Source: Enterobacter sp. EA-1
Lineage (GTDB): Bacteria > Pseudomonadota > Gammaproteobacteria > Enterobacterales > Enterobacteriaceae
NCBI GenBank assembly: GCA_002886105.1
Contig: CP025776.1
Location: forward strand, 5,081,524-5,145,523
Reading direction: 5' to 3'
Length of the DNA stretch: 64,000 nt
In this document: one piece after another, positions 27,509-40,473 of the stretch
Position numbering within the stretch: position 1 is the stretch's first letter
Layout of the letters: each line of letters begins with the position of its first letter
Notes under the pieces: model-generated
Told to the model about the DNA's origin: nothing
Database searches by the model: none
The model's input: only the letters and a program-made list of their open reading frames with translations
Program-made: the position numbers and the translations under genes

Positions 27509-28500
27509 AGCAGACCGGAAACCTGTTCGCGGACTTGTGCGGGCCACACACCGCACTGAACCCTCGGCCAATGTGCGGCAACTGCAGCAACAGCATGGTC
27601 AGGCGCGATTGACCAATGCCGCCGCCAATGGTTTGCGGCATCTCTCCGCGCAACAGCGCCACTGGTGCCACTCCAGCTGTAGCCGGTCTTCATCACCCGT
27701 CAGTTTCAGCTGGCGCGTTAACGCATCTGCATCAACGCGAATCCCCATTGACGAGAGCTCCAGCGCATCTTCCAGTACCGGGTTCCAGACCAGAATATCG
27801 CCATTCAGGCCGCTGAAACCCCCGTCTGCCGCGGTACTCCAGTCATCATAATCCGGCGCGCGAACGTCGTGGCGTTTACCGTCGCTCAGCTTACCGCCGA
27901 TGCCCATCAGGAATACCGCGCCCAGCTCTTTGGCGATGGCTCTTTCACGATCTTTGGCGTCCAGATCCGGGAAGCGGCTGAGCAGCGTTTCACTGTGCAC
28001 AAAATGGATCTGTTCAGGCAGGAATGGCGCCAGACCAAATCTTTCGCTTACTTCTGCTTCCGTGGCTTTGATCCCGGCCCAGATCGCCCCGACAGTCTCT
28101 TTTAAGGTCGCGGTATGACGCTCACCGTCGCCCAGCACGCGCTCCCAATCCCACTGATCCACATAAACAGAGTGGATTGGAGAAAGGCGGTCTTCATCCG
28201 GACGCAGGGCTTTCATATGCGTGTATAGCCCCTCTCCGGCGCTGAAGTCGTGCTGGCCCAGCGTCTGGCGTTTCCATTTCGCCAGAGAGTGCACCACTTC
28301 AAAGCGGGCCTCCGGCAATGTCTTCACATTGACCTGCACCGCTTTCTCGCTACCGGACAGATTATCCCGGGTGCCATCCCCAACGCGGCTGAGGATCGGC
28401 GCCTGTACTTCAATCAGGCCCAGTTTTTCTTCAAGCTGGCGGGAAAAAAGGATTTCACGAAGGCGATCTGGCGTTGTTTAGCGATGTAAGCGGTTTTCAT
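27505..28500 (-). CDS. asnA: Aspartate-ammonia ligase (asparagine synthetase A, indel-broken)
   Basis: AsnA makes asparagine from aspartate, ammonia and ATP; its fold resembles class II aminoacyl-tRNA synthetases. After repair it begins [11 protein letters not shown] and continues through [80 protein letters not shown] and [20 protein letters not shown], ending GLL. Breaks are near 28450, 28350, 27660 and 27560. It is divergent from its activator asnC. Confidence 0.95.
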
Positions 28501-28651
28501 TATTTAACTCCTGTGTCCTGTTGCTTTTAATTAAGCAACAAAACGACATCGCAACTCAATAATCATCAATTAAAAAAGCCATCAGTGCTTTTGAATCGAT
28601 AAAATCACAGGTTAAAATGGAAAGAATCACTATTCTTCATAAGAAAATCCT

Positions 28652-29111
28652 ATGGAAAATTATCAGATCGACAATCTGGACCGCGGCATCCTCGACGCCT
28701 TAATGGCGAATGCGCGTACTGCTTACGCCGAACTGGCTAAACAATTTGGCGTCAGCCCCGGCACCATTCATGTTCGCGTAGAGAAAATGAAGCAGGCAGG
28801 GATCATCACCGGTGCGCGCATTGACGTTAGCCCGAAGCAACTGGGTTACGATGTGTGCTGCTTTATTGGCATCATTCTGAAGAGCGCAAAGATTACCCTT
28901 CCGCACTGGCGAAACTCGAAAGCTTCTGGAAGAAGTGACCGAGGCGTATTACACCACCGGTCACTACAGTATCTTTATTAAGGTAATGTGCCGATCCATC
29001 GATGCCCTTCAGCAAGTACTTATCAACAAGATCCAAACAATCGATGAAATTCAGTCCACTGAAACGTTGATCTCCCTGCAAAACCCGATCATGCGTACCA
29101 TCCGCCCTTAA
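28652..29111 (+). CDS. asnC: Transcriptional regulator AsnC (Lrp/AsnC family, indel-broken)
   Basis: AsnC activates asnA and senses asparagine. The N-terminal helix-turn-helix reads LDALMANARTAYAELAKQFGVSPGTIHVRVEKMKQAGIITG; the RAM ligand domain includes AYYTTGHYSIFIKVMCRSIDALQ and IDEIQSTETL. The protein ends NPIMRTIRP. Breaks occur at about 28885 and 28922. The divergent spacing from asnA (151 bp) is where AsnC autoregulation is known in E. coli. Confidence 0.95.
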
Positions 29112-29230
29112 TCGGGCGTTTTCATCCCTGAGTAATACCCGTATTGTCCACAGGTAGATCCCAGCCCGTTCACAGCGTACAATGCACCTCTATTTGTCGC
29201 CGGATGGCGAATAAAACGGAGCGGGGCTTC

Positions 29231-29680
29231 ATGGCAGACATCACGCTTATTAGCGGCAGCACGCTTGGCGGTGCGGAATACGTTGCGGAACATCTGGCGG
29301 AAAAGCTGGAAGACGCAGGTTTTAGCACTGAGACGTTACATGGCCCGCTATTAGAGGATCTTGCGCCGCAGGGTATCTGGCTGGTGGTCAGTTCAACCCA
29401 CGGTGCGGGCGATCTTCCTGAAAACCTGCAGCCGTTTTTGGATGATTTGAACGAACAGAAACCGGATCTCTCCGGGGTTCGCTTTGGCGCGATCGGTATT
29501 GGCAGCCGTGAATATGACACCTTCTGCCGGCGATCGAAAAACTGGAAGCGTCTTTAAAGGCAAACGGCGCCAGACAGATCGGCGAAACGCTGAAGATCAA
29601 CATTCTTGATCACGATATTCCGGAAGATCCCGCAGAAGAATGGCTGGGATCCTCGGAAAAATTTACTCAATAACGATTAA
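29231..29680 (+). CDS. mioC: FMN-binding protein MioC (indel-broken)
   Basis: MioC is a flavodoxin-like protein implicated in biotin synthase electron transfer. Phosphate-binding loop ISGSTLGGAEYVAE at the N-terminus and SSTHGAGDLPENLQPFL are visible, then GAIGIGSREYDTFC and INILDHDIPEDPAEEWLGS. CCTGG read as CCTCGG at 29651 hides the true ending WKNLLNND, with TAA 29678-29680. Its transcription runs into oriC, as in E. coli. Confidence 0.94.
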
Positions 29681-29689
29681 AGATCGTGC

Positions 29690-29975
29690 GATCAGATGTG
29701 GATAACTCTGCTTAAAAGGTCTTATTAACCGGTAGTTATCCAAAGAATAACGCGAGTTCACTTTTTGAGTTGTGTATAACATCGCATTCTGATCCCAGCT
29801 TATACGGTCCAGGATCACCGATCATTCACAGCTAATGATCCAGCCTAATGAATTGATCTTAAAGTGATGATCTGGCTTATCCACAAGCGACCGCGATCCT
29901 AATAAGAGATCACAATAGAACAGATCTCTCTACATAAAAGATCTTCTTTTAATACCGGATCCGGATCTTTCTCAC
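29690..29975. other. oriC: Chromosomal replication origin oriC
   Basis: Between mioC and mnmG lies the conserved oriC. DnaA boxes from the mioC side: R4 TGTGGATAA 29697-29705, R3-like TTATCCAAA 29736-29744, R2 TGTGTATAA 29771-29779, R1 TTATCCACA 29877-29885. The A/T-rich unwinding element with repeated GATCT 13-mers (AAGATCTTCTTTTAATA and neighbours) lies at about 29905-29970, next to mnmG. I count about 14 GATC sites between 29681 and 29975, targets of Dam/SeqA. Order and orientation are those of E. coli oriC read backwards. Confidence 0.95.
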
Positions 29976-30049
29976 TGGACTAAAGTTGAGTAGAATCCAC
30001 GACCCGGGCTTCAACCCAATTTCTAACCGCTCAGGCGAGGCATACCACC

Positions 30050-31945
30050 ATGTTTTATCCGGATCCTTTTGACGTCATTATCATTGGCGGGGGTCATGCA
30101 GGCACTGAGGCCGCAATGGCAGCAGCGCGTATGGGTCAACAGACCCTGCTTTTGACACACAATATCGACACGCTGGGGCAGATGAGCTGCAATCCGGCGA
30201 TCGGCGGTATTGGGAAAGGACACTGGTTAAAGAAGTGGATGCCCTGGGCGGACTGATGGCGAAAGCGATCGATCAGGCAGGTATTCAGTTTAGGATACTA
30301 AACGCCAGCAAAGGCCCGGCTGTCCGCGCAACCCGCGCACAAGCGGATCGCGTGCTTTACCGCCGGGCTGTGCGTACCGCGTTAGAAAACCAGCCGAACC
30401 TGATGATCTTCCAGCAGGCGGTTGAGGATCTGATCGTTGAAAACGATCGTGTGGTGGGCGCCGTCACCCAGATGGGACTGAAATTCCGCGCCAAAGCGGT
30501 TGTGCTGACCGTAGGGACATTCCTTGACGGTAAGATCCATATTGGTCTGGATAACTACAGCGGTGGCCGTGCAGGCGATCCGCCGTCCATTCCCCTGTCA
30601 CGCCGTTTGCGTGAACTGCCGTTACGCGTAAGCCGTCTGAAAACCGGTACGCCGCCGCGTATCGATGCGCGCACTATCGATTTCAGCGTACTGGCGCAGC
30701 AGCATGGCGATAACCCGATGCCGGTCTTCTCGTTTATGGGGAATGCTGCTCAGCATCCGCGTCAGGTGCCGTGCTACGTTACGCACACCAATGAAAAAAC
30801 CCACGACGTGATCCGCAATAACCTCGATCGCAGCCCCATGTATGCCGGCGTGATCGAAGGGATCGGTCCTCGTTACTGCCCGTCGATCGAAGACAAAGTG
30901 ATGCGCTTTGCCGATCGCAACCAGCATCAGATCTTCCTTGAACCGGAAGGACTGACATCTAACGAAATTTATCCGAACGGCATCTCCACCAGCTTGCCGT
31001 TCGATGTGCAAATGCAGATTGTCCGTTCAATGCAAGGGATGGAAAACGCCAAAATCGTCCGTCCCGGCTACGCCATTGAGTACGATTTCTTCGATCCGCG
31101 CGACCTGGGAAACCGACCACGGAAAGCAAATTTATTCATGGTCTGTTCTTTTGCTGGCCAGATCAACGGCACGACCGGTTACGAAGAAGCCGCGGCACAG
31201 GGGCTGTTGGCAGGTCTGAACGCCGCGCGTGCCTCTGCTGACAAAGAGGGCTGGGCGCCACGCCGCGATCAGGCTTACCTCGGCGTACTGGTGGATGATC
31301 TCTGCACGCTGGGTACCAAAGAGCCGTACCGCATGTTTACCTCTCGTGCGGAATACCGCCTGATGCTGCGTGAAGACAACGCAGATTTACGTTTGACGGA
31401 GGCTGGTCGTGAACTTGGCACCGGTGGACGATGAGCGTTGGGCGCGCTTCAATGAGAAACTGGAAAGCATTGAACGTGAGCGTCAACGCCTGAAATCACA
31501 ATGGGTATCACCGGCTTCTGAACATGCGCCGGCGGTCAATACGCTGCTGACTGCGCCATTGTCTCGCGAAGCCAGCGGTGAAGATCTGCTGCGTCGCCCT
31601 GAAATGACCTACCAGCAACTGGGTGCAACTGACGCCATTTGCGCCGGGTCTGGACGATCCGCAAGCCGCTGAGCAGGTGGAAATCCAGTGTGAAATACGA
31701 GGGATACATCGCGCGTCAGCAGGATGAAATCGAGAAACAGCAGCGCAATGAGAACACCTTACTGCCTGCTTCGCTGGATTATCGTCAGGTGAACGGGCTG
31801 TCTAACGAAGTGATCGCCAAACTCAACGATCATAAACCGTCTTCCATCGGTCAGGCGTCACGCATCTCCGGGATCACCCCCGCAGCCATCTCTATTCTGC
31901 TGGTATGGCTGGAAAAAACAAGGTATGCTGCGCCGTAGCGCATAA
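30050..31945 (+). CDS. mnmG: tRNA U34 carboxymethylaminomethyl-modifying enzyme MnmG (GidA, indel-broken)
   Basis: MnmG works with MnmE to modify the wobble uridine of several tRNAs. The FAD-binding N-terminus [29 protein letters not shown] and the motif YNPxxGGxxKG-like [12 protein letters not shown] are seen, then a long intact stretch to [17 protein letters not shown]-terminal RPEMTYQQL and [18 protein letters not shown]. Breaks fall at 30222 (CACCTGG as CACTGG), 31110-31130, 31420 (CCTGG as CACCGG), 31630 and 31915. It lies directly downstream of oriC. Confidence 0.96.
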
Positions 31946-31994
31946 TCTTAGTCGTATGCCCGGTTTACCGGGCAGCAATCCCGTGGTATCAACC

Positions 31995-32617
31995 GTGCTT
32001 AACAAACTCTCGTCTGCTGGATGAAGCGGGCATTTCGTTGTCCGATCACCAACAGCAACAACTGGTGGGTTACGTCAACCTGCTGCACAAATGGAACAAA
32101 GCCTACAACCTGACGTCGGTGCGCGATCCGAACGAGATGCTGATCCGCCATATCCTCGACAGTATCGTGGTGGCGCCTTATCTGCAGGGCTCGCGTTTTA
32201 TCGATGTTGGCACCGGCCCCGGGTTTACCCGGTATTCCTCTCTCCATCGTCCGTCCTGAATCGCATTTCACGTTGCTTGATAGCCTCGGGCAAGCGCGTG
32301 CGCTTTTGCGTCAGGTCCAGCATGAACTGCATCTTGAGAATATCGCGCCGGTACAGAGCCGTGTGGAAGACTTCCCGGCGGAACCGCCGTTTGATGGGGT
32401 GATCAGCCGGGCTTTTGCTTCGCTGAATGACATGGTGAGCTGGTGTCGGCATTTGCCCGGCGAGCAGGGCCGTTTTTACGCGCTGAAAGGACTGGTGCCA
32501 GAAGACGAGATTACTCTGTTGCCTGCTGAATTTACGGTGGAAAGTATTGAGAAACTGCATGTTCCACACCTTGAAGGCGAACGCCATCTGGTGGTTGTTA
32601 AGGCAAATAAAGTTTAA
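31995..32617 (+). CDS. rsmG: 16S rRNA m7G527 methyltransferase RsmG (GidB, indel-broken)
   Basis: RsmG methylates N7 of G527 in 16S rRNA; loss gives low-level streptomycin resistance. The SAM-binding motif [20 protein letters not shown] spans a break at 32228. Also seen are [37 protein letters not shown] and [19 protein letters not shown] 31995 (VLNKLS) is the homology-based start. Further indels at about 32015 and 32300. It follows mnmG by 49 bp in the same operon. Confidence 0.94.
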
Positions 32618-33234
32618 TTTTTATCAAAAAATGTAGAATTCGTGCTGTTCTGTGGATGTTAAAAATCGGCATAAAAACGGTGATACGTTCAGTTACATTT
32701 AACCCGGCATTTACCAGAGGATTTATCCGACTTTTAACGTCAGTTTTATTATTCACAGGGATAATAGTCAACTGCGAAAATATCAGCGCGCTAAAAGTCG
32801 GCGCAGATAATCAAAAACAGATGTTAAATAATTATTATAAATGTCAATGAAACGTTTTTGTTATATTTGCGGCTGTTTTAAAAGAGTTGTGATAATTCAT
32901 CTTAAATATCAGAAAGATGAAAAGTGGCAATTTACCGGCATGATTAATATGGCAGGCGCATAAATGTTTGTTTTGTGACCGAGTGCACGCTTTGGTAGCA
33001 GGTTTTTCGCGTTATTTGCAGTTTTGCCCGAAGGTTCACAGTTTCGCCAAAAGTTGAAAAAATAGCCGTCGGGAAAATTATTTAAACATTTATTCACCTT
33101 TTCGCTACTTATTGTTTGAAATCACGAGGCCGAACCGTATAATTTGACCGCTTTTTGCTGCTTGACTCCGGGCCTTAAAGAACGTTTTATACGACACGCG
33201 GCATACCTCAAAGGGAGCAGGAGTGAAGAAACGT
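32618..33234. promoter_or_regulatory. rsmG-atpI intergenic region with atp promoter
   Basis: This A/T-rich gap carries the main atp operon promoter: TTGAAA 33116-33121, 16-bp spacer, TATAAT 33138-33143. A 65-codon open frame at 32656-32850 has no good ribosome site and no recognisable homolog, so I do not call it. No terminator is obvious after rsmG. Confidence 0.65.
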
Positions 33235-34446
<1,212 letters not shown>

Positions 34447-34453
34447 TTTTTAA

Positions 34454-34763
<310 letters not shown>

Positions 34764-34795
34764 TAGAACGTTAACCAGATAAGAGGCATTGTGCT

Positions 34796-35265
34796 GTGAA
34801 TCTAAACGCAACAATCCTCGGCCGGTGCCATCGCGTTTGTCCTGTTCGTTCTGTTCTGCATGAGTATGTATGGCCGCCGTTAATGGCTGCCATCGAAAAA
34901 CGTCAGAAAGAAATTGCTGACGGTCTCGCTTCCGCAGAACGAGCTAAAAGGACCTTGACCTTGCACAGGCCAATGCGACCGACCAGCTGAAAAAGCGAAA
35001 GCAGAAGCTCAGGTAATCATCGAACAGGCGAACAAACGTCGTTCTCAGATCCTGGACGAAGCGAAAGCAGAAGCCGAGCAGGAACGTACCAAAATCGTGG
35101 CGCAGGCGCAGGCGGAAATTGACGCCGAGCGTAAACGTGCTCGCGAAGAGCTGCGTAAACAAGTGGCTCTGCTGGCTGTTGCCGGCGCCGAGAAAATCAT
35201 TGAGCGTTCCGTGGATGAGAGCTGCTAACAGCGACATCGTGAATAAACTGGTCGCTGAACTGTAA
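34796..35265 (+). CDS. atpF: F0F1 ATP synthase subunit b (indel-broken)
   Basis: Subunit b is the peripheral stalk: one N-terminal membrane helix ([24 protein letters not shown]) and a long charged coiled coil rich in Lys, Glu and Ala. Start GTG 34796 (MNLNATILG). CCAGG reads as CCGGTG at 34822; other breaks at about 34862, 34947, 34990 and 35215. The end is VAEL at TAA 35263-35265. Confidence 0.96.
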
Positions 35266-35278
35266 GGAGGAGGGGCTG

Positions 35279-35810
35279 ATGTCTGAATTTGTAACGGTAG
35301 CTCGCCCCTACGCCAAAGCAGCTTTTGACTTTGCCGTTGAAAACCAGAGTGTTGATCGTTGGCAGGATATGCTGGCGTTTGCCGCCGAGGTGACTAAAAA
35401 CGAGCAAATGGCCAGCTCCTCTCCGGTGCGTTAGCACCGAAACGCTCGCTGAGTCGTTTATCGCCATCTGTGGGGAGCAACTGGATGCCAAAGGTCAGAA
35501 CCTGATTCGGGTAATGGCTGAAAATGGACGTCTTAAAGTGCTCCCTGATGTTCTTGAGCAGTTTGTTCATTTGCGTGCAGCCAGCGAGGCTACTGCAGAC
35601 GTTGAAGTTACGTCCGCAACCGCATTGAGCGAAGAGCAGCTCACGAAAATCAGCGCAGCGATGGAAAAACGACTGTCACGTAAAGTGAAGCTGAATTGCA
35701 AAATCGATAAGTCTGTTATGGCAGGCGTTATCATCCGAGCGGGTGATACTGTGATTGATGGCAGCGTTCGCGGCCGTCTTGAACGCCTTGCAGACGTCTT
35801 GCAGTCTTAA
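35279..35810 (+). CDS. atpH: F0F1 ATP synthase subunit delta (indel-broken)
   Basis: Delta caps F1 and links it to subunit b. [38 protein letters not shown] starts 14 bp after atpF behind AAGGAGGAGGGG; the rest reads [36 protein letters not shown] to [13 protein letters not shown]. One or two breaks at 35415-35450. Confidence 0.96.
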
Positions 35811-35822
35811 GGGGACTGGAGC

Positions 35823-37366
35823 ATGCAACTGAATTCCACCGAAATCAGCGAACTGATCAAGCAGCGCATTGCTCAGTTCAGTGTTGTGAGTGAAGCTCAC
35901 AACGAAGGTACTATTGTTTCTGTAAGCGACGGTGTTATCCGCATTCACGGCACGGCCGACTGTATGCAAGGCGAGATGATTTCTCTGCCGGGTAACCGTT
36001 ACGCTATCGCACTGAACCTCGGAGCGCGACTCCGTGGGTGCAGTGGTGATGGGTCCGTACGCTGACCTTGCCGAAGGCATGAAGGTTAAATGTACTGGCC
36101 GTATCCTCGAAGTTCCGGTTGGCCGTGGCCTGCTGGGCCGTGTGGTGAACACCGCTGGGTGCGCCAATCGACGGTAAAGGTCCGGTTGATAACGATGGCT
36201 TCTCGCCAATCGAAGTTATCGCACCGGGCGTTATCGATCGTCAGTCCGTCGATCAGCCGGTTCAAACGGGTTATAAATCCGTTGACGCCATGATCCCAAT
36301 CGGTCGTGGTCAGCGTGAATTGATCATCGGTGACCGTCAGACCGGTAAAACCGCGATGGCAATCGATGCGATCATCAACCAGCGCGATTCCGGCATCAAA
36401 TGCGTATACGTTGCTATCGGCCAGAAAGCATCCACCATTTCCAACGTGGTGCGTAAACTGGAAGAGCACGGCGCGCTGTCCAATACCATCGTTGTGGTTG
36501 CAACCGCTTCTGAATCTGCCGCACTGCAATACCGGCGCCGTATGCCGGTTGCGCAATGGGCGAATACTTCCGCGACCGCGGTGAAGATGCGCTGATCGTT
36601 TACGATGACCTGTCTAAACAGGCAGTCGCTTATCGTCAGGTGTCCCTGCTGCTCCGTCGTCCGCCGAGGACGTGAAGCATTCCCGGGCGACGTATTCTAT
36701 CTCCACTCTCGTCTGCTGGAGCGCGCATCCCGCGTTAACGCTGAATACGTTGAAGCCTTCACCAAAGGTGAAGTGAAAGGTAAAACCGGTTCCCTGACCG
36801 CGCTGCCGATCATTGAAACCCGGGGCGGGTGACGTTTCTGCGTTCGTTCCGACCAACGTAATTTCTATTACCGATGGTCAGATCTTCCTGAAACCAACCT
36901 GTTTAACTCCGGTATTCGTCCGGCGGTTAACCCGGGTATTTCTGTATCTCGTGTGGGCGGTGCTGCTCAGACCAAGATCATCAAGAAACTGTCCGGTGGT
37001 ATTCGTACCGCGCTGGCGCAGTATCGTGAACTGGCGGCATTCTCTCAGTTCGCTTCCGATCTGGATGAAGCAACCCGTAAACAGCTGAGCCACGGTCAGA
37101 AAGTGACCGAACTGCTGAAGCAAAAACAGTACGCTCCAATGTCTGTTGCTCAGCAGGGTCTGGTGCTGTTCGCGGCTGAACGCGGTTACCTCGAAGATGT
37201 GGAACTGGCGAAAATCGGTAGCTTCGAAGCCGCTCTGCTGGCTTACGCTGACCGTGATCACGCTCCGCTGATGCAAGAGATCAACCAGTCCGGTGGCTAT
37301 AACGACGAAATCGAAGGTAAGCTGAAAGGCATCCTCGATTCCTTCAAAGCAACCCAGTCCTGGTAA
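35823..37366 (+). CDS. atpA: F0F1 ATP synthase subunit alpha (indel-broken)
   Basis: Alpha forms half of the catalytic hexamer with non-catalytic nucleotide sites. [19 protein letters not shown] to ATQSW; Walker A reads [10 protein letters not shown]. It is split six times and every break is at a would-be CCTGG/CCAGG: 36017 (CCTCGG), 36152, 36532, 36664 (CCGAGG), 36819 and 36887. No other kind of error is seen in this gene, which makes it the clearest case of the Dcm-linked signature. Confidence 0.98.
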
Positions 37367-37416
37367 CGTCTGGCGGCTTGTCTTAGGGCAGGCCGCAAGG
37401 CATTGAGGAGAAGCTC

Positions 37417-38280
<864 letters not shown>

Positions 38281-38290
38281 CCCGAGTTAA

Positions 38291-39693
<1,403 letters not shown>

Positions 39694-39713
39694 CGCCTTA
39701 ATCGGAGGGTGAT

Positions 39714-40134
39714 ATGGCAATGACTTACCACCGGACGTCGTCAGCGCAGAGAAACAGATGTTCTCTGGTCTGGTCGAGAAAATCCGGTGTAACGGGCAGT
39801 GAAGGTGAACTGGGGATTTTCCCGGGGCACGCACCGCTGCTCACCGCCATTAAGCACCGGTATGATCCGCATCGTTAAACAGTTCGGTCATGAAGAGTTT
39901 ATCTATCTGTCCGGCGGCATTCTTGAAGTGCAACCGAGCAGCGTGACCGTTCTGGCTGATACCGCTATTCGTGGCCGGGGATCTCGACGAAGCGCGAGCC
40001 TGGAATCGAAGCGTAAAGCAGAAGAGCACATTAAGAGCTCTCACGGTGACGTGGATTACGCTCAGGCGTCTGCGGAGCTGGCGAAAGCCATCGCGAAACT
40101 GCGTGTTATCGAGTTGACTAAAAAAGCGATGTAA
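39714..40134 (+). CDS. atpC: F0F1 ATP synthase subunit epsilon (indel-broken)
   Basis: Epsilon is the rotor-bound inhibitor subunit. MAMTYH at ATG 39714, then ...[62 protein letters not shown] and the helical hairpin ending IELTKKAM. Breaks at 39729 and 39855 (CCTGG as CACCGG) and 39975 (CCAGG as CCGGGG). It closes the operon ahead of a strong terminator. Confidence 0.97.
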
Positions 40135-40150
40135 CACCGGCTTGAACGTT

Positions 40151-40188
40151 AAAAAGCCAGTCTGGTTTCCCCAGGGCTGGCTTTTTTT
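40151..40188 (+). terminator. atp operon terminator
   Basis: AAAAAGCCAG ... CTGGCTTTTTTT forms a stem with a long T run 16 bp after atpC. Confidence 0.88.
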
Positions 40189-40235
40189 ATGGTTGCGTTT
40201 CAGAAAAATGGAACTGAAAACGCGTTTTATTATTT

Positions 40236-40251
40236 TGTGACACACATCACA
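40236..40251. promoter_or_regulatory. CRP-cAMP binding site 1
   Basis: TGTGACACACATCACA matches the CRP consensus TGTGA-N6-TCACA at all ten conserved positions. It lies about 49 bp upstream of the inferred transcription start of the small ORF at 40342. Confidence 0.8.
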
Positions 40252-40257
40252 AAAATG

Positions 40258-40293
40258 TTGATCGGTTAAAAAATGAGGCGTAGACTTCTTTTC
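40258..40293 (+). promoter_or_regulatory. Sigma-70 promoter of the small ORF
   Basis: TTGATC (40258-40263), 17-bp spacer, TAGACT (40281-40286). Transcription would start near 40293, right at the second CRP site. The promoter is bracketed by two consensus CRP sites. Confidence 0.55.
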
Positions 40294-40309
40294 TGTGAGG
40301 TTCATCACA
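40294..40309. promoter_or_regulatory. CRP-cAMP binding site 2
   Basis: TGTGAGGTTCATCACA again matches all ten consensus positions. Centred about +9 of the inferred start, it would block rather than help RNA polymerase, so CRP repression (as for azuC or spf) is the simplest reading; this is inference. Confidence 0.75.
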
Positions 40310-40341
40310 AAAATTAACTCTGACAAAATCAGGAAGCCATT

Positions 40342-40413
40342 ATGAAACTGATCAACAAAATCATCGCTCTCTTCAGCAACATGAACATCTCTTTCGGGAC
40401 GTTCAACCACTAA
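40342..40413 (+). CDS. Putative 23-residue small protein
   Basis: ATG 40342 to TAA 40411-40413 encodes 23 residues starting MKLINKIIALFSNMNI and ending in His. AGGAAG lies 6-7 bp upstream, a good ribosome site. The N-terminal half alternates Lys/Asn with Ile/Leu/Phe and would be an amphipathic or membrane-associating helix. I do not recognise a homolog. It lies in its own unit behind the atp terminator with promoter and two CRP sites; the size and context resemble stress-related small proteins such as AzuC. The transcript could also act as an RNA. Confidence 0.55.
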   Translation: MKLINKIIALFSNMNISFGTFNH

Positions 40414-40430
40414 TCTGCTGACCTGCTGAG

Positions 40431-40468
40431 TGGCGCCGCGCTTACCGTAGTGTGATAAGCGAGCGCCA
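40431..40468. repeat. REP-like hairpin
   Basis: TGGCG-CCG-CGCTTA ... TAAGCG-AG-CGCCA is an imperfect palindrome with the style of enterobacterial REP/BIME elements. It sits between the small ORF and the convergent pectate lyase gene and may serve as a transcription barrier. Confidence 0.6.
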
Positions 40469-40473
40469 TCTGG

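Noticed and set aside
32656-32850. 65-codon open frame between rsmG and atpI
   Set aside because: No convincing ribosome site, no recognisable homolog, A/T-rich composition of a promoter region.
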